Program-made: the position numbers and the translations under genes
The notes under the pieces: model-generated
Database searches by the model: none
What the model was told of the DNA's origin: nothing
The model's input: only the letters and a program-made list of their open reading frames with translations
Shown here: positions 10,233 through 22,003 of the stretch, one piece after another
Layout: the number at the start of each line of letters is the position of its first letter
How positions within the stretch are numbered: the first letter of the stretch is position 1
Assembly (NCBI RefSeq): GCF_901000735.1
Contig: NC_081542.1
Location: 25,559,093 to 25,623,092, forward strand
From: Corylus avellana
Taxonomy: Eukaryota; Streptophyta; Magnoliopsida; Fagales; Betulaceae
Length of the DNA: 64,000 nt
Direction of reading: 5' to 3'

Positions 10233-12422
10233 GTTTGAAGAGTAGTTATGATGCAGAAAGAAAGAATTAATTAATTTTTAGATTTATTTAAGTTTTAGTA
10301 ATCATTTAGGTTTTATATTTTCAGAGTTAAAGTGTTTTTGTAATTCATAATGGGCCTAGCCCAGAGTCAGTTAAAATAGGGTTAGAGTTATTTTATAATT
10401 TAATAATGAACTTAGCCCAAAAGTCAATCAAATTGGGATTAGGGTTTTGTCAGTCCATTTAAACAAACTATTTTACTCCTATAGAAGCAAATTATGATTA
10501 ATGAAAAAGATGTTTTCTTGGAGGCATAATTGTTCTCTTCTCGGTGGTGAGACTACCAAAACCACATTGTTGACCGATGAGACTCTGATCAACGTAATTT
10601 ATCTTATTTTCTGTTATTTTTTATTATTCTCCTTCCGTCTTTCGTCAATTTAAAAAGTGATTGACTCCTCAACCACCTCAGTAATTGTCCTCTTGATTCC
10701 TGGTAGCAAACATTAAGTAAAAGGGGACATTCATCTCTTTCTTCTCGCCCCAATCGTTTTGGGCTATTATTTTCTTTATAATCCTTTGGTGATTTTTAAG
10801 CATTGAGTTTTTAAGCATTGAGCAAGGATTTGGCATTTGGAAACTTTTCAAACAGTTTGAGGTCGCCTATAAGAATACGTGCTAGTTCCTTCACAAAAAC
10901 CAAATGTTGTCGCTTAAACAGTCGAGAAATGCTTGGGGAAACAATGGTGTTGCTTCCAACCCGCCTGACGTCTCTCAACACTTGAGGTTCATCTCCTGCA
11001 ACCCTCCCAGAACATGGATGCCTTCATTCAGTAGAATCTAGAGCATCAGCAAGCTAATGGCGCAGGCTGAAGCAGCCAACAAATTAAGTAATATTTAAAA
11101 TGATATAGAAAAAATTGGATAAACACAAAGGGTTATGGTAAGAGGAGCTTTGCACAAGTAATTTGTTCCAGACACAAATGAAGAAACTGCTATCACAGTA
11201 GCCTCCAACAATGTCAGAGGGTTCACAAGGACATGAAGGGATGGATGGAGAGTTTGGTATGAGTAGAGGCCAAGGGCCAAAATTTTTAGTGGGTAGGGAC
11301 CAATAGGATAAAAAAAAAAAATCCTTATATATATATATATATATATATATTCCTTGTGTTGGGAGCCATGGCCTACATCGGCCACCCCCAGTTCCATTCG
11401 TCACTGGGGCTGCAAGAAATCGCCACATGGTAAATAATTCATTCAATCTAATAATTACTGAAAATTTTGTGTTTAATTCCTTTTATCGGATTTAAAACAT
11501 AGGTATGACAATATGAATGAGAAATATATGGTGGCAGTAGTACTACCAAGTTTTCACAAATGTCTCACAATAAGGATGATTGATATATATATATACTACA
11601 CCTTATGGTGTGAGAGGCTACAGTGAACCCTTTACAATGTGTGGTTCATATTGCATAAAACTCTAGACAAATACACAAGTTTATAGACTTAACATTATAA
11701 AGGATTATACTATCTTATGGACAAGAATTATACAAGAATTCTAATATCACCTTCAACTCTTTAAAGTTTATATTGGTGGTGGTTTAATAGTCTCAATTCT
11801 CAAGAAAGTCTCCAAAATGATTGGGCATGTATTCGGGTAAAAGTTTGATTTTTGAAATGAAAGCTTTCAATTTCATTAGCATTAGTTGCCTTAAATTTCA
11901 CTAATATACTGATAAGATTGAGTTAGACTATAATCGAACTTAAAAGAACGCCTAAGATTCTTAAGGATATAAATTTGTCTTATATAGCTTCTAACGGACA
12001 GAGTAGGTATTACAAACCACCCCTTTCAAAAAAAAAAAAAAAACAAGATAAAAAAAGGGGGGGTATTACTACCTACCAATAATTTGCCTCTTTCTATGAA
12101 AAAAAGTTGGTGTGTCAGAATGTGCAACTTGTGGTGCCTACCTATTGTAGACAATAATGAATTGAGAAAGAGAGATATTACCACATTCTCCAAGAGCACA
12201 TGGATACTGTGCTGTAGAAATCTTGATTGAGGTAGGTAGTCCAACTGCTTTTATATATATATATATATATGATTTAGAGAAAACTCTTTCACGTCTTGTT
12301 GTAATTGCATAAGATAATATATATATGTTGGTGGTCTTGAACCTCTTTCAATCCCAAAAATTATTTCAAGAGGTGAGGTTTTTTCTCATACTTATAACTG
12401 ACCTTCCCTTTCTGAAATAACC

Positions 12423-12425
<3 letters not shown>
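10233..12425. other. Intergenic, repeat-derived, no recognised gene
   Basis: About 10270-10620 resembles the 3' part of a plant LTR (AGGGTTTTGTCAGTCCATTT and similar). About 11230-11415 carries a 'gggccaaa ... gggaccaataggat ... ggcctacatcggcc' repeat related to 24130-24240 (-) and 29250-29460 (+). TA microsatellites lie near 11330-11350 and 12251-12269. No intact coding region was found. Confidence 0.5.

Positions 12426-12470
<45 letters not shown>
12426..12470. repeat. (AT)n microsatellite in the UGT copy A promoter
   Basis: A 45-bp AT dinucleotide run ends 42 bp before the start codon of UGT copy A. The homologous position upstream of copy C (27951-27969) has only 19 bp. It lies where a TATA box would be expected. 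Confidence 0.85.
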
Positions 12471-12472
<2 letters not shown>

Positions 12473-12512
12473 ACTGCACCATGCTTGCAAAAGAAAAGGA
12501 GAACTAGAGGAG

Positions 12513-13014
12513 ATGGATTCCAGCAGAGCAGAAGCTAATCAAAAGCCTCATGCAATCTGCGTTCCATTGCCACTTCAAAGCCACATAAAGGCCATGCTAA
12601 AATTTTCAAAGCTTCTCCATCAAAAAGGTTTTCATATAACCTTCGTCAACACCGACTTCAATCACCATCGTCTCATCAAATCCATTGCCTCCGGCGGCTC
12701 CTTCGACGGCTTCCCTGACTTCCGCTTCCAAACCATCCCGGACGGTCTACCCCCTTCGGATCCCAATGCCACCCAAGACGTCACTTCTCTTTTTGACTCC
12801 GTTTCGAAAAACATGCTGCCTCCATTTTCTGACCTCCTCAACAATCTCAATACTGCAACTCCAAACGTTAATCCTCCCGTTACTTGCATTGTCTCAGATG
12901 CTTTCATGCCGTTTACTATAACGGCAGCAGAAAAGCTTGGAATCCCTGCAGTAATGCTACTCACCATCTCGGCATCACGTTGCAAACTGCTCTCTACGGC
13001 CATAAGACTCAAAG
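12513..13014 (+). pseudogene. UGT85-like glucosyltransferase copy A, exon 1 only
   Basis: The 167 codons from ATG 12513 form the N-terminal acceptor-binding half of a family 1 UDP-glucosyltransferase. They include VPLPLQSHIKAMLKFSKLLH, whose His is the expected catalytic base, and GFHITFVNTDFNHHR. A good donor, AAAG|GTTAGT, follows at 13015, at the intron position typical of UGT85 genes (phase 1). No exon 2 with the PSPG sugar-donor motif is found downstream: a Copia element occupies the intron from 13465 and an assembly gap and other repeats follow. Exon 1 is about 97% identical to copy C at 28020, and the homology includes the promoter and intron start. As assembled, the gene is broken. An exon 2 lost in the gap is unlikely but cannot be excluded. 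Confidence 0.85.
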
Positions 13015-13464
13015 GTTAGTAATTGGTTCCCAGTTTAATTTTATTCTAAAAGCATAATGGGAAACTTTCACTTCCACCCAGAACATTTTATGGGAAAAGG
13101 ACCAAAACCATTTTTTTTTTAATTTAATTATTTATTTATTTATTTTACAATTTGTTCGCTCGGTTGTTTTTTATGAACTATATATAGAGAGTACCCTAAA
13201 TTATGATTATAGAATAAAAATTAAAAAATATTGCAGTTTATGAACAAATGACTATAATTATTAAATAACAACTAAATAACTATGATATAATTTCTTATAA
13301 AATACTAATAAAAAAGCAAACACCCTGTACAAACTTTTCAGGATGCCCTTTTGGCAACACACTTTTTCTTTTTCTTTTTTTTTTCCCCTTTCTATCCAAA
13401 AATTTTAAAAAAAAATTCAAAAGTCATTTTACGCACTGCAACCCACCTTTATATATGTCTTATT

Positions 13465-14047
13465 TGTTGGAGTTTTGTGACTTTCACCGTAAAGTTAGTG
13501 GGACCCAGCATCATTAAAAGAGGATCATTTTGGCTCACGTTTTGTATTCCTAGTTGCTCTTGGAATGGGTTTTCTTTTTAGAGCATGACTTGGACTTGAA
13601 GTCCTTCTACAATTTGGAATTGGAGGAGCCTTGCTTAGCCAACTTTTATGTCCTATATAAAGGGGTGTCTACAGCACATAAATGTACAGAAACAAAACAA
13701 AGTAATATTTGCTTTGTGTTTTGGTGAGCCAACAATAGAGAGAAAAAGTGAGAGCAAGAAAGAGAGTGTTTTATTTTCCCCTTTTTGTTATTATTCTCCT
13801 TTTGGCAAAGGGAGAATTGGGTGTATTTGGAGCTTTGGGTTTGAGTGGTTTTCTCACCCTGTTACTCTCTTGTACTCATCTTTTGATAGTGAATTTTCTC
13901 TGGGTCGTCTCCGCCAGTGGATATAGGCTTGTTAAGCCGAACCACTTAAATCTTTGTGTCGTGTGTGATTGCTTATCTTTATTATTCCGCATTCTTTTTA
14001 TTTTTCGCATCTCACGGGTCTTGGGAAATATGATTAATTTCCTAACA
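13465..14047 (+). repeat. 5' LTR of the Copia element (583 bp)
   Basis: Bounded by TGTTGG and TAACA. A TATATAAAG-like box occurs at about 13653-13662, and the U5 end carries the CTCCGCCAGTGGAT motif also seen in the 26.8-kb and 38.5-kb LTR relics. Confidence 0.85.
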
Positions 14048-14049
14048 AC

Positions 14050-14061
14050 TGGTATCAGAGC
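14050..14061 (+). other. Primer-binding site of the Copia element
   Basis: TGGTATCAGAGC, the standard initiator tRNA-Met-complementary site of plant Copia elements, two bases after the LTR. Confidence 0.95.
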
Positions 14062-14080
14062 TCTGGTTCGAGTGGGAGCT

Positions 14081-17000
14081 ATGGCAGGTGAAGAAGGAAA
14101 GATGGGAATCGAGAAATTCGACGGCAAAGATTTTGGGTATTGGAAGGTACAGATTGAAAACATTCTTTATGGGAAGGATCTTCATCAACCTCTTTTGGAA
14201 GAACAACCCGACAACATGTATGATAGCGAGTGGGCTCTGCTTGATCATAAAGCCCTAACAGTTATTAAGTTATCTCTGTCAAAATCAGTTGCACACAACT
14301 TTGTAAAGGAGAAGACCACAGCAGGTCTAATGAAGGCTTTGTCAAGCATGTATGAGAAGCCTTCGGCTAACAACAAGGTGCATCTAATGAAGAAATTGTT
14401 CAACCTAAAGATGGCGGAAGGAGCTTCGATGGCACATCATCTCAATGAGTTCAACACCATCACAAATCAATTGTCCTCAGTGGAAATTAATTTTGATGAT
14501 GAGGTTCGCGCGTTGATCGTCTTGGCATCTTTGCCAAATAGCTGGGAAGCAGTGAGGATGGTTGTGAGTAACTCTGTAGGAAAGAGTAAACTGAGCTATG
14601 AAGACGTCAGGGATTTGATTCTCAGTGAAGAGGTTCGCAGAAGAGATGCGGGTGAAGCCTCTTCTTCTGGTGCTGCTTTAAACCTCGAGACTCAGGGCAG
14701 AGGAGAAGACAGAAACTTTGTGAGGGGCAGATCTAAGTCCAGGAAGGGTAGGAGCAAATCCAGGTTTGAACGACAACCTGAGTGTTGGAACTGTGGCAAG
14801 ACAGGCCACTTCAAGAAGAACTGCAGAGAGCTGAAGAAGAAGACCAAAAATGACACCGCAAATGTCGTGGCAACAGAAGAAGTGCACGATGCCCTACTTC
14901 TATCTGTTGACAGTTCTCTTGATTCTTGGGTCTTGGACTCAGGAGCTTCTTTTTACACTACACCGATCCGTGAAGTTCTCGAAAATTATGTTGCTGGAGA
15001 TTTCGGGAAGGTGTACTTGGCTAACGGAACGGCGTTGGATGTTGTGGGTATAGGCAATGTTCGCATTAGAGTCCACAGTGACTCGGTATGGAAGCTGCAA
15101 AATGTCAGGCATATCCCAGAGCTGAAAAAGAACCTGATTTTAGTAGGACAGCTTGATGATGAAGGGCATTCAATTCATTTCCACGGTGGAAAGTGGAAGG
15201 TCAGCAAGGGAGTCAGGATTTTGGCTCGTGGTGATAAGGCGGGTACTCTCTATATGACGACGAATAGCAGGGATTCAATTGATGTTGCAGATACGGGTAC
15301 TGACTCAAAATTATGGCACCTAAGGCTTGGGCACATGAGCGAGAAAGGGATGAAGGTACTTCTGTCAAAGGGGAAACTACCGGAGCTGAAGTCAGTTAAG
15401 TCTGATTTGTGTGAAGGCTGCATCCTAGGAAAGCAGAAGAAGGTGAGTTTCGCGAAGGTTGGCAGAACACCAAAGCCGGGAAAGCTGGAGTTGGTACACA
15501 CGAATTTGTGGGGTCCCGCACCAGTGGCATCTCTTGGAGGCTCACGGTATTACATCACATTTATTGATGACTCAAGCAGGAAGGTATGGGTTTACTTCTT
15601 AAAGCTTAAATCTGATGTATTTGAAGTTTTTAAGAAGTGGAAGGTCATGGTAGAGACAGAAACTGGTCTGAAATTGAAGTGTCTAAGATCAGACAATGGG
15701 GGAGAATACGAAGACGGAGGTTTCAAACAGTTTTGTGCAGTGAATGGGATTAGAATGGAAAAGACTATCCCAAGGACACCACAACAGAATGGCGTGGCTG
15801 AGCGCATGAACAGGACCCTCAATGAGCGTGCAAGAAGTATGAGGTTGCATGCTAGACTACTGAAAACTTTCTGGGCGGATGCAGTAAGCACTGCTGCTTA
15901 CTTGATAAATAGAGGACCATCAGTTCCTTTGGGCCATAGACTACCTGAAGAAGTCTGGAGTGGAAAAAAGGTAAATCTTTCTCACTTGAAAGTTTTTGGT
16001 TGTGTTTCGTATGTCTATATTGAATCTGATGCTCATAGCAAGCTAGATGCTAAATCTAGAAAATGTTATTTTATTGGCTATGGGGATGAGGCATTCGGGT
16101 ATAGGTTTTGGGATGATCAAAACCGGAAGATCATTAGAAGTAGAAATGTTACTTTTAATGAGATCGCTGTGTATAATAATAATTCAAGTGCAGAACCAGT
16201 AAGTACAAAGTCAAAGGCTGAGAAGCCTGAATTTATCAACCTAGATGGAATTTCTAAAGGTGCAGCTCAGAAAAGGAATTCAAAAGTTGATAAGGATTCA
16301 GAAATTGAAGATGGTCTAGAAGTTGAAGAAACAGTAGATCAAGAGACTGATCAGGGTACACCGACAGTGGCTGTTCGTAGATCTACTAGAACCATTAGAT
16401 CTCCACAACGTTTTTCACCCTCCCTATTTCATATTTTGTTGACGGATGGCGGTGAGCCAGAGAAGTTTGTTGAAGCCTTGAAGGTTGAAGATTCAATCAA
16501 GTGGGAGTCAGCCATGAAGGATGAGATGGACTCATTATTGACTAACCAAACCTGGGAGCTGACTGAGTTGCCAGCAGGTAAAAAGGCTTTGCACAACAAA
16601 TGGGTGTTCAGAATAAAGGGTGAACATGATGGTAGCAAACGCTACAAGGCAAGATTGGTAGTCAAGGGATTCCAGCAGAAAGAAGGAATTGACTACACAG
16701 ACATATTCTCTCCGGTGGTGAAGATGACAACCATCAGAATTGTGCTGAGCATTGTGGCGGCAGAGGACTTACATCTAGAGCAGTTAGATGTGAAGACGGC
16801 GTTCCTTCATGGTGAGTTGGAGGAAGAAATTTATATGCAGCAGCCACAGGGATTCGCAGTGCAGAGGAAGGAGAGTTTAGTGTGCAAACTGAGAAAAAGC
16901 TTGTATGGTCTGAAACAAGCTCCAAGACAATGGTACAAGAAGTTTGATAGTTTCATGTGCAGTACTGGGTTCACGAGAAGCAATTCAGATCATTGTTGCT

Positions 17001-17661
17001 ATGTCAAGAGTCTTAAGAACTCTTACATTATTCTACTTCTGTACGTAGATGATATGCTCATTGTAGGGGCCAGTATGGAAGACATCAACAAGTTGAAGAA
17101 CATGCTGTCAAAGCAGTTTGCAATGAAGGATTTGGGCGCTGCTAAACAAATCCTTGGGATGAGAATCATTAGGGACAGGGCCAATAGTACATTGAAGATT
17201 TCACAAACAGAATATGTGAAGAAGATTCTCAACAGATTTAGCATGAATGAAGCTAAGTCAGTGAGCACACTCTTGGGGAGTCACTTCAGACTAACCAAGG
17301 AGCAGTCACCGAAGACGGATCAAGAGAAAGCATACATGAGCAAGGTACCTTATGCCTCAGCTATCGGAAGTCTGATGTATGCAATGGTCTGTACTAGAAC
17401 GGATATTGCACATGCAGTGGGAGTTGTGAGCAGGTACATGAGTAATCCAGGGAAGCAGCATTGGGAGGCAGTCAAGTGGATTTTGCGATATCTGAAAGGA
17501 ACTTCAGATATGTCCCTTTGCTTCACAGGTGCAGAGTTGAAGCTGTAAGGCTACGTGGATGCTGATCTAGCGGGTGATGTTGATAGCAGGAAAAGTACTA
17601 CAGCGTTTGTATATACTCTAGGAGGTACTGCTGTGTGTTGGACCTCAAGGTTACAGAAAAT
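14081..17661 (+). pseudogene. Copia gag-pol polyprotein, nearly intact but with an integrase Asp-to-Asn change and a stop in RNase H
   Basis: From ATG 14081 one frame stays open to TAA at 17546-17548 and then continues in the same frame into the gap. Domains in order: Gag with CCHC knuckle CWNCGKTGHFKKNC; aspartic protease (WVLDSGAS); GAG-pre-integrase (LWHLRLGHMS); integrase core with LRSDNGGEY and TPQQNGVAERMNRTL; reverse transcriptase with LDVKTAFLHGEL, YGLKQAPRQWY and LLYVDDM; start of RNase H. Two lesions stand out. The first integrase carboxylate, normally the Asp of HTDLWGP, is Asn here (codon 475, AAT at 15503-15505). A CAA-to-TAA change probably made the stop inside RNase H. I infer an element that could not integrate on its own. 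The gag and RT style fits the Tork/Tnt1-like Copia lineages. Confidence 0.9.
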
Positions 17662-17761
17662 NNNNNNNNNNNNNNNNNNNNNNNNNNNNNNNNNNNNNNN
17701 NNNNNNNNNNNNNNNNNNNNNNNNNNNNNNNNNNNNNNNNNNNNNNNNNNNNNNNNNNNNN
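17662..17761. other. Assembly gap (100 N)
   Basis: Exactly 100 undetermined bases interrupt the Copia element. The right flank belongs to an unrelated foldback repeat, so the true distance and adjacency are uncertain. Confidence 0.95.
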
Positions 17762-18363
17762 AAACTATAATTTTCCCTTTTTTTTTTAGTTGCCTAGTTG
17801 AATAGGAGATGACCCTTTTTTGAGGTACAGTGTGTGGCAGGAGTTAAAACTTTGGGAAAATTACATTTTACCCTTCTAAAGTTTGACTTACAAAGTTTTA
17901 ATTTTGGCAATCCACTCCCCCAAAGTTACAAATTTTTGCAATTTGACCAATATTATCTCAAAATTTCCATATTGCCCCTAATTTTTATTTTTTATAGAAA
18001 AAAAAAAAACCAAATTTGGGGGTGCAAAAATGGCCAAATGGCCAAAGGGGTGGCTACGGTCACTCCAATTTTATTTTTTATTTTTTATTTTTTTAAATAA
18101 AAAATAAAAAAAAATAAAAAATTATGGGCAATATGAGAAGTTTTGGATACAATTGGTCAAATTGCAAAAATTTAGAACTTTGAGGTGATGGATTGCCAAA
18201 ATTAAAATTTTAGAGATCGAATTACAAATCACCCCAAACTTTAGATGGTAAAATATAATTTTTCCTAGGTGAAAACCTTGCCGGGCCCTTATAAGGGCAT
18301 AAAGCTTTAGAAATTTTTGAAGGTGCCATGGACCCCTCAAGGCATGGTGTAGGTACGCCCCTG
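17762..18363 (-). mobile_element. Foldback element in a larger repeat; inverted copy of 32207-32790
   Basis: 17855-18265 has long, imperfect terminal inverted repeats (GGAAAATTACATTTTACCC... mirrored as ...GGTAAAATATAATTTTTCC) around a short centre with GGGGTGGC motifs. The flanks (TGTGTGGCAGGAGTTAAAAC on one side, CTTATAAGGGCATAAAGC on the other) are shared with the inverted copy at 32.2-32.8 kb. No coding capacity. Confidence 0.7.
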
Positions 18364-18557
18364 AGTGTCCTTTCCCTATGTATTATTCAGAGAAAAAAAG
18401 ATAAAGATAATACTGTCTAGAATGTCAGTGAACATAAAAAAAAGGAGAATTGCATAAATTCTTAGAGGAACATGCAAAGTAAAAATTAAAATTAGAACAA
18501 ACCCTTGTATTCCTTGAACTGAAATTAGAAAAATGGACATGAAAATGCTTACAGATG
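18364..18557 (-). repeat. Dispersed repeat, inverted copy of 38614-38807
   Basis: About 190 bp from GTGTCCTTTCCCTATG to the CTTACAGATG motif is the reverse complement of the segment just downstream of the 38-kb solo LTR. Confidence 0.8.
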
Positions 18558-18910
18558 CATGCAACTAAGACTGATCAATCAAAACATTGTGATAAATGAT
18601 TTCGGGGGAAACACATTTAACACACTCTCTACCCAGAAGTATACATGCTTTTTCGATCTTGTCTCAAAAGTTTAAAAAGTGACAATCAAACTGAATCATC
18701 TGGATTAAGTGGCATTGCTGTGGGATTATGTGTTCTAACAATATGTGGTCATAGATGTAGGATGACTCAAGATATTGGACACTTGGAAAGGCATGGTGCT
18801 GCAAATTTACAACATCTTAATACAGTGACCACACCTTTTAGTAACAAGTTACATCCAGATGAGTGCATGCCACATCAGACAGGCCAAGGCCAACCATGTA
18901 TTTCTGAGGA

Positions 18911-19213
18911 AATTTAGACAAATTCACTTTCCAAACAAGTTTTTTAGCTGTCTGCCATAGAAAACTCTCTCATATTTGAGGTTAAAATAATTGAAGATCT
19001 AGATCCTTACAAAGCACCCAACATGGGATTGATCAATTCCTTTGTCAGCTTTTCATGCAGTCACGCTCAAACTATTAACTTAGCATTATACAGAAAGGGA
19101 AAATGCAACAAAAGAAATTGAACATCTTCAATTATTTGAACCTCAAATATGAGAAAGTTTTCTATGGGCAGGCAGTTAAAAAACTTGTTTGAACAGTGAA
19201 TTTGTCCAAATTT
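18911..19213. repeat. Long inverted repeat (about 88-bp arms, 125-bp spacer)
   Basis: 18911-18998 and 19124-19213 are reverse complements with few mismatches; both arms contain CTCATATTTGAGGTT or its complement. The spacer is unrelated. This could be a foldback transposon or a hairpin-RNA locus. No gene overlaps it. Confidence 0.8.
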
Positions 19214-19263
19214 ACCTACTTCTCATTTTGAGGATCTTCCTCTTGTATGAAATAATTTTTGAT

Positions 19264-20087
19264 TGTACACAAATTCTCATTGATATAAAATAATTATAAT
19301 ATGAAAATTAACAATAAAATAAATAAAATACAAGAGATAAAAAGTAAAGTATGGAAAGATCTCATAATGTTACAGAATCACGCAAGATCGTTGTCCTTAA
19401 AGGTTGATTCGTGCCTCCCGGAGTGTGTAACTCGGTGCGATCGGATCATTTGACACGCAACCTCCCAAGATTAGACTATAGCGTTTACCTTCGTTAAGGA
19501 CGCACTTTCAATAGCGAAGACTAGTAGAACAATCCTTTAATCTTCTTGATAAAAAACGGCAAAGAGAAAATAGATATTGAATAGAATAGAATTCTATGCT
19601 TGGTCTTCTAAAATAAGACAAAACTCTTTTATAAAGAAAATGAGTTTGCCTTTCTTTCTTTCTTGTTGCAAACTCACTCTTCCATAGGATTGGGGATGTT
19701 TTCTTTCAATATATAATTAATGACCAAATGGTCATAACACCAAAAAAGGGTAAAACATTTGTTAATAATCAAATGGTCAAACTACAATAAAACTTGTTAA
19801 AGACTAATGGTCAAAACGGTAAAAATTAATTAAAACTAATTTTTATTTAATAACTCATAACCAAGTAATAAATATAAACGGTCATAAAAATTATATCTCA
19901 TAACCGAATAATAAATACAAACGGTCATAAAAGTTATATCTCATAACCAAGTAATAAATACAAATGGTTATAAACCAAAATGGTTAAAAATGATTTTTAT
20001 TTCTCATAAAAACTCGTGAAGATATTATCAAATGATAAAACATTTTCAAATGACTGAAAATGAATGCTTGTAACAAATATTACAACA
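19264..20087 (-). repeat. 3' LTR of the degenerate Copia
   Basis: Direct-repeat partner of 22995-23817. Differences between the two LTRs include point changes and small indels, so the insertion is not recent. Confidence 0.8.
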
Positions 20088-20388
20088 ATCCTCCACATGT
20101 TACAAACATTAGAATAAAAGGAGATTGAAAACATGCATCGATGTGGTACCTGAAAGTTTTAACCGCACCTAGGATAAATAAGTAGGAACTTAATGAATCA
20201 TGGTAGAGTTAAACTCTTTTAACCAAATCCACAGGTTAAACAAACTTATCATCCACATAACTTTCTCCAAAAACAAAAAATTAAATCAAATCAAATAAAC
20301 AAAAAGTCAAATCAAATCAAATAAAGAAAATTTGGTTGTTGTATAGCGGGTTGGCGCCTTATACAGGCTATGCGCCTCTGGGTTTCAT

Positions 20389-20745
20389 GAGTGCTCTAGA
20401 GACTTGTCAAAGTCTCATTGGAAGCGGCACCACCTCCACACTTACATAGGTGTTGTCCATCAAGAATGTGTGCAGAGAACATCTCATCCCAACAAGTAGG
20501 GACTATGGACCCGTTAAGAGTTTTAAACTCATCTTTACTCACTCTGTATATTTTGTTATTACACTATAAAATGGCTTTCATGAGTGCTCTAGAGACCTAC
20601 CCAAGTCTCATAGGAGATAGCACATCCACACTCATATAGGTGGTATCTATCAGGAGTGTGTGTAGGGAACACCCCATCCCAACAGGTAGGGACTATGGAT
20701 CCATTAAGAGCTTTAAGCTCACCCTTAAACACTTCGCATCTTGTA
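20389..20745 (-). repeat. Tandem duplication (about 190-bp units) inside the degenerate Copia
   Basis: TTTCATGAGTGCTCTAGAGA opens both units (about 20383 and 20577). Both continue with a CATCCCAAC...TAGGGACTATGGA block. The second copy has diverged. Confidence 0.7.
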
Positions 20746-21242
20746 CTGTCTTACACCATATGGATGGACTCATCACTAATCTTTTCAACAAGATAGTTAA
20801 TAAACATAAATTGACATTACCATACCTTATTCACTTGTGACTTCGTTTCCCATTAAACCTCATTCATGGAATCTCCAATAACAAAGGTTGGGTATCAATC
20901 ATAGTGTTATGATTTGGGTATCAATCTTATCCCCTTCGATGCTTCTCTCACTAGCCTTCTTGCTAGTGGCATGGTCAAAGAATCTGCAGAATTCTTTTAT
21001 GACCTCACAAAGTCCATGGACATTACCGGTCTCAGGAAGCTGCCTCACAATATTGTTTACTTTGTCATTATAAATTCTTTGCTCTTTGCTCGAGCTATGA
21101 CAGCTTGTCAATCACAATAAAAACACAGGTGAAACTGTATTAGCATATAAAGGAAAATAAATTAACCAATAGGTTCTTTAGCCATTATTTTCAATTCCTG
21201 CTTTCTCCAAGGCAACTAACTCTGACTACATAGTAAATCTTG

Positions 21243-21995
21243 CTATGCAAGCCTATTTTGAGGACTTTCAAGATATAGCTCCTCCAGCCAGAGTAAACAC
21301 ATAACCATTAGTAGGCTTTGCTCATCTGAATCAAAAATCCAGTTAGCATCACAATATCTTTTTAATATAGTAGGATAATCATAATATGACAAATCAAAAT
21401 TAATTGTACCTTTTAAGTATCTCAATAATTCAAAGATAGCATCCCAATGCTCAATACCATGGTTATGAGTATATATACTCAATCTGCTAACAACATATGT
21501 AATAGCAGGGCATGTACAATTTGTCAAAATATCAAGCTACCAATGATGTGTGCATATTTTTTCTTGCAAAATACCATCACCGTGATTTTTAACCAAATAT
21601 ATTTTTGAATCATATGATGAAGACATATGCGGATAATCAAAGTGCTTAAGTCTTTTAAACATCTTTTCAATATAATATGTATGAGATAAAATAATGCAAT
21701 CATTATCTCTAATAGCTTTAATGTCCAACATGGCATTAGCTTTATTATGTTTCATATCAAAATTAGATGCAAGAAATAATATAACTTCATGCACAACATC
21801 AATGTTAGTTTAAAATAAGCAAGTCATCAATATATCAAAAATAAATAATGACACATTCATTATTGTAAAATTTGCTATGCATTTACTTACACCATTAATC
21901 AAATATGCAATAGACAACATCACCTTGTCAAACTTTTTATGCCTTTGTTTAGGAGCTTGCTTTAACCCATACAAAGATTTCACTAGTTTGCACAC
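21243..21995 (-). pseudogene. Copia reverse transcriptase / RNase H remnants
   Basis: Reading minus strand from 21995 down, fragments in different frames show CKLVKSLYGLKQAPKQ (RT), a middle piece with YYIEKMFKRLKHFDYPHMSS, and an RNase H start with ITYVVSRLSIYTHN, IEHWDAIFELLRYLKGT and YCDANWIFDSDE. Frameshifts and stops separate the blocks. The YVDD motif is destroyed. This is the pol relic of the element between the 19.3-kb and 23.0-kb LTRs. Confidence 0.8.
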
Positions 21996-22003
21996 TTTAT
22001 GTT

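Larger units (their letters stand above)
13465..17661 (+). mobile_element. Copia LTR retrotransposon inserted in the UGT copy A intron, 3' end lost in gap
   Basis: The 5' LTR runs 13465-14047, opening TGTTGG and closing CTAACA, so TGTT and AACA form its inverted ends. The primer-binding site TGGTATCAGAGC is at 14050-14061, and a polyprotein frame covers the rest. The element runs into the N gap at 17662, so the end of RNase H, the polypurine tract and the 3' LTR are not seen. The homologous intron of UGT copy C (about 29005) lacks the insertion and serves as an empty site. Diverged relatives of this LTR lie at about 26740-26955 and 38057-38614. Confidence 0.9.

Noticed and set aside
17555..17770. 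Separate short gene after the Copia stop codon
   Set aside because: It is the in-frame continuation of RNase H after a nonsense codon and runs into Ns.
18645..18917. 90-residue frame as a host gene
   Set aside because: No recognisable domain, no splice structure, and it sits between dispersed repeats and a foldback.
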